Below, piece by piece: positions 61,474 through 64,000 of a stretch of 64,000 nt of DNA (positions are counted from its first letter, which is position 1; every line of letters starts with the position of its first letter). This DNA comes from CBDBDZ01 sp965204215 (GTDB lineage: Bacteria; Pseudomonadota; Gammaproteobacteria; Pseudomonadales; GM7GCV1), in NCBI GenBank assembly GCA_965204215.1, contig CBDBDZ010000013.1, positions 744,001-808,000 of the forward strand, written 5' to 3'. A program made the position numbers and the translations under genes. The notes beneath the pieces are model-generated. The model saw only the letters and a list, made by a program, of their open reading frames with translations. It did not search any database and was not told the DNA's origin.

Positions 61474-62580
61474 GTGAAAATCAACGAGATACATATTTAT
61501 CAAAAGGATTTACCTATTATTGATGGTCCTTATGTGATGTCGACCATGGTGCTTAGCAGTGTTGACACCACCATTGTCAGATTAGTGGCAGATAATGGGT
61601 TGACAGGGTGGGGCGAGGTTGCGCCATTAGGGTCTTTGTACCAACCGCAACATGCTCTTGGTGCAAGGGCTGCTATATCAGAAATTGCGCCGAGTATGAT
61701 TGGCGCATCTTGCTTAACGCCGTTATTACTCATGTATAAGATGGATAATTTGTTAAATGGTCATAATTATGCTAAATCAGCCATTGAAATGGCCGTTTTA
61801 GATTTATTGGCAAAACACTATAATATTCGAGTGTGTGATTTATTGGGAGGCGCAGTTGTAGAGCAATTGCCAGGTTATTATGCTATCAGTAAAGGTGAAC
61901 CAGATGAATTAGCGCGTTTGGCGCAGGAGAAAGTTGAAAATGGCTATAAGCGTATTCAAATTAAAGTTGGCGGGCGTGATGTTGCCATTGATATTGCTGT
62001 GATCCGCAAGGTGTGGGAGCAGGTAGGCAGTAAAGTACAAATTATTGTCGATGCAAACCGCGCAATGACAGCTAACCAGGTGTTGCGATTAAGCATTGGT
62101 TGTCGAGATTTGCCTATAACTATTGAGCAGCCTTGCAATACGCTGGAAGAAATTGCTTCCATTCGGTCGCAAATTCCTCACCCCATTCATATTGATGAAA
62201 ACCTGGAAAAACTCAACGACGTACTGCGAACGATTTCTATGAATATCTGTGATGGTTTTTGTTTAAAAATATCGCGCATGGGTGGTTTGAATACTATGGC
62301 AACCATTCGCAATATTTGTTCTGCGCGCAATATTCCCCACACCTGCGAAGACTCTTGGGGTGGCGACATTACCGCTGCTGCAACGCTGCATATAGCAGCT
62401 ACTGTGAAACCAGAACTGTTAGAAGGCGTATGGACAGCAGGTAGTTATATTAAACAAAATTATGACCCTGAAAACGGTATTAATATAAGCAATGGTCACT
62501 ACCAATTACCAAAAGGGACTGGACTTGGTATTAGCCCTGATGAAAGCAGAATTGGCAATTGCGTTGCATCTTTTTCCTAG
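61474..62580 (+). CDS. Enolase-superfamily (MLE subgroup) enzyme, probable cis-3-hydroxy-L-proline dehydratase or hydroxyproline-betaine epimerase type
   Basis: The 368-residue protein starts with GTG. The capping domain covers residues 1-125 and the barrel follows. Metal ligands are in IIVDANRAM (Asp), ITIEQPC (Glu) and IHIDENLEKL (Asp). The second-strand KxK motif reads QIK (RIQIKVGG), so its first Lys is Gln. The opposite base Lys is present in CLKISRMGGLNTMA. The next gene encodes an Ldh2-type reductase that could reduce the pyrroline-2-carboxylate product to proline, which favours cis-3-hydroxyproline dehydration over other MLE reactions. The specific activity is inferred. Confidence 0.75.
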   Translation: MKINEIHIYQKDLPIIDGPYVMSTMVLSSVDTTIVRLVADNGLTGWGEVAPLGSLYQPQHALGARAAISEIAPSMIGASCLTPLLLMYKMDNLLNGHNYAKSAIEMAVLDLLAKHYNIRVCDLLGGAVVEQLPGYYAISKGEPDELARLAQEKVENGYKRIQIKVGGRDVAIDIAVIRKVWEQVGSKVQIIVDANRAMTANQVLRLSIGCRDLPITIEQPCNTLEEIASIRSQIPHPIHIDENLEKLNDVLRTISMNICDGFCLKISRMGGLNTMATIRNICSARNIPHTCEDSWGGDITAAATLHIAATVKPELLEGVWTAGSYIKQNYDPENGINISNGHYQLPKGTGLGISPDESRIGNCVASFS

Positions 62581-62601
62581 CGATAAACAAGAGATATTTA
62601 C

Positions 62602-63621
62602 ATGAGCATGCGAACACTTTCCTTAACTGAGATTGAAGATTTAACCAGGCGTGCACTATCAAATTGCGGCGCTACTGGCAAGCAATTAGATTGGGTGGTT
62701 AAATCGGTTGTCGATGCCGAATGTGATGGTATTCGAACCGTAGGGCTGTCATATTTACCGCTTTATTGCGGACATTTACAAGCAGGTAAACTCAATAAAA
62801 ATGCAGAGCCTTGTTATCAGCAAATTGCGCCATCCATTATTGAAGTCAATGCTGATAGAGGCTATGCCCATGCAGCTTATGCCGAAGCAGAACAAGACTT
62901 TTATGCACTTGCCAAACAACAAGGTATTGCCTGTTTGTCAATTGTCGAGTCCTATACTGCGGGTGTCTTGGGATGGTTTGTGCAGCGAATTGCCGAATCG
63001 GGTTTAATTGGTATTGGTGTTGCTAACTCGCCATCTGCGGTTGCTCCTGCGCCTGGTGCCAACCCGTTTTTCGGTACCAACCCTATGGCGTTTGCAATAC
63101 CGCGTTCTGACAATTTTCCGATTGTTGCCGATATGGCTACCAGCCAGGTCGCGTTGGTAACGATTAAAAAAGCAGCGGCAGAAGAGCGTCCGATTCCATT
63201 GGGTTGGGGTTACGATGATAAAGGTGAGTTGACTACAGATGCGGCGGCGGTTATTAATGGCGGTGCTCTGGCGCCAGCTGGTGGTTACAAGGGGTTTTTG
63301 CTGGGTTTGCTGGTTGATGTATTAGCTGGTGTTATCGCTGGACCAAATTGTTCGTTCACTGCTCCCGTGTTCAAAAATAATGAAGGTGGAGAGCCTCGGG
63401 TAGGGCAGTTTTTTATGGCAATTTCACCAGATGCATTTGGTTCTGGGGCCGATTATTCAAACCGTTTAGAATATTTGCTTACGGCACTTAGCTGTGAGCC
63501 AGGTGTGCGCTTGCCAGGTGATAGACGCCATGAATTTCGCCAACGGGTAATGACCCATGGCGTGGAAGTGCCACAAGATTTACTCTCTAAATTAGAGACT
63601 TTTGCTAACGCCAATGCCTGA
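62602..63621 (+). CDS. Ldh2/malate-lactate dehydrogenase-fold oxidoreductase, probable delta1-pyrroline-2-carboxylate reductase
   Basis: A 339-residue NAD(P)H enzyme of the Ldh2 family, which does not have a classical Rossmann fold. Typical segments are DAECDGIRTVGLSYLPLYCG, the His-containing VNADRGYAHAAYAEAEQDF, ANSPSAVAPAPGANPFFGTN, PMAFAIPRS and the nucleotide loop GALAPAGGYKGFLLGLLVD. The family includes malate, ureidoglycolate and imino-acid (DpkA) dehydrogenases. Pairing with the upstream enolase-superfamily gene, 21 bases away, suggests reduction of pyrroline-2-carboxylate to L-proline. Confidence 0.82.
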   Translation: MSMRTLSLTEIEDLTRRALSNCGATGKQLDWVVKSVVDAECDGIRTVGLSYLPLYCGHLQAGKLNKNAEPCYQQIAPSIIEVNADRGYAHAAYAEAEQDFYALAKQQGIACLSIVESYTAGVLGWFVQRIAESGLIGIGVANSPSAVAPAPGANPFFGTNPMAFAIPRSDNFPIVADMATSQVALVTIKKAAAEERPIPLGWGYDDKGELTTDAAAVINGGALAPAGGYKGFLLGLLVDVLAGVIAGPNCSFTAPVFKNNEGGEPRVGQFFMAISPDAFGSGADYSNRLEYLLTALSCEPGVRLPGDRRHEFRQRVMTHGVEVPQDLLSKLETFANANA

Positions 63622-63674
63622 CCACCGACAATCTGGCATCTGATTTCCTGTTAATGAACAATTGAGTGATTACT

Positions 63675-64000
63675 ATGAGCTATTTCAACATGACGATTCG
63701 TTTAATATTATTATTTTTTTGTATTACAGCCTTTGCAAATACAGAAGCGAAGTTAACGGATATTGAACAATCCATGGTGAAATGGATTGATGGCAAACAA
63801 GACCTCATTCTCAAAACTCTGACTCAGCACGTTAATCACAACACGGGAACCGATAATATTCAAGGAATCAATGAATACAGTTCAATGCTTGAAAAAGAGT
63901 TACAATCACTTGGTTTTGATACGCATAAGGTTAGTCACGGCTATATAGATATTCCTACTTGTGAAGGTAAACAACTAAATTTTGCCGATAGTTTAGTTGG
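63675..64000 (+). CDS. M20-family metallopeptidase, secreted (C-terminus beyond window)
   Basis: The first 108 residues are visible. A signal peptide (MTIRLILLFFCITAFANTEA, after a short MSYFN) is followed by LTDIEQSMVKWIDGKQDLIL and VNHNTGTDNIQGINEYSSML, the N-terminal pattern of M20 carboxypeptidases (glutamate carboxypeptidase-like). The zinc ligands lie further on, outside the window. It is 53 bases after the Ldh2 gene and probably belongs to the same unit, possibly releasing proline or hydroxyproline from peptides in the periplasm. Confidence 0.78.
   Translation, partial: MSYFNMTIRLILLFFCITAFANTEAKLTDIEQSMVKWIDGKQDLILKTLTQHVNHNTGTDNIQGINEYSSMLEKELQSLGFDTHKVSHGYIDIPTCEGKQLNFADSLV

Overview
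The window is a 64-kb piece of an AT-rich gammaproteobacterial chromosome. The strongest taxonomic signal is the block thrS-infC-rpmI-rplT-pheS-pheT-ihfA-merR-tRNA-Pro (46.4-54.2 kb), which is the standard gammaproteobacterial order, followed by cmoB, gor, djlA and xerD. The accessory parts are crowded with insertion sequences and miniature elements, which suggests a genome with recent transposon activity. I cannot name the genus.

Layout. 1-12.6 kb: two lower-strand paralogous genes for giant repeat lipoproteins (573-bp repeats; the second ends in a beta-propeller-like tail), separated by IS30, a wrecked ISAs1 transposase and a ybjQ-like gene. 13.0-15.6 kb: a membrane-anchored SMP-30/NHL-like gene split by an IS630. 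15.6-22.7 kb: enoyl-CoA hydratase, dicarboxylate symporter, flavodoxin-like protein, formate-THF ligase (fhs) and a dimethylglycine/sarcosine dehydrogenase-like enzyme; the last two suggest folate-linked one-carbon metabolism of methylated amines. 22.9-26.4 kb: a lower-strand operon SPOR protein / MotA-TolQ-ExbB channel / Hsp70-like ATPase-fold protein / membrane-anchored vWA protein, my best candidate for an undescribed system. 26.5-30.2 kb: FAD reductase, HAD-Nudix fusion, FrhB-like protein. 30.2-33.3 kb: IS1111-type IS110 element, a decayed IS3 element, a C-terminal remnant of a second dimethylglycine dehydrogenase-like gene, tRNA-Leu. 33.5-39.9 kb: MAPEG protein and a three-subunit 2-oxoacid oxidoreductase operon with its own NAD(P)H-type electron-transfer subunit. 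39.9-46.2 kb: flavin monooxygenase, nitronate monooxygenase, enoyl-CoA hydratase, SnoaL-like protein, a small secreted protein and two glycosyltransferases. 46.3-59.6 kb: translation and housekeeping block. 59.6-64 kb: small membrane protein, palindrome-rich gap, DUF1295 protein, and an operon of an enolase-superfamily enzyme, an Ldh2-type imino-acid reductase and an M20 peptidase that fits hydroxyproline/proline salvage.

The most informative pattern found by direct comparison is a set of non-autonomous elements. MITE-1 (173-174 bp, terminal repeats CCCARATTATGCATTAGA, 5-bp target duplications) has three complete copies plus two partial ones. MITE-2 (241 bp) has two copies. A third inverted-repeat unit carries a pentanucleotide microsatellite. 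MITE-1 and MITE-2 both sit inside the same ISAs1 transposase, MITE-2 sits between two genes of the motor-like operon, and one MITE-1 end is joined to an IS5-like transposase fragment, which hints at its parent. All functions are read from motifs and general family knowledge; no database search was run.
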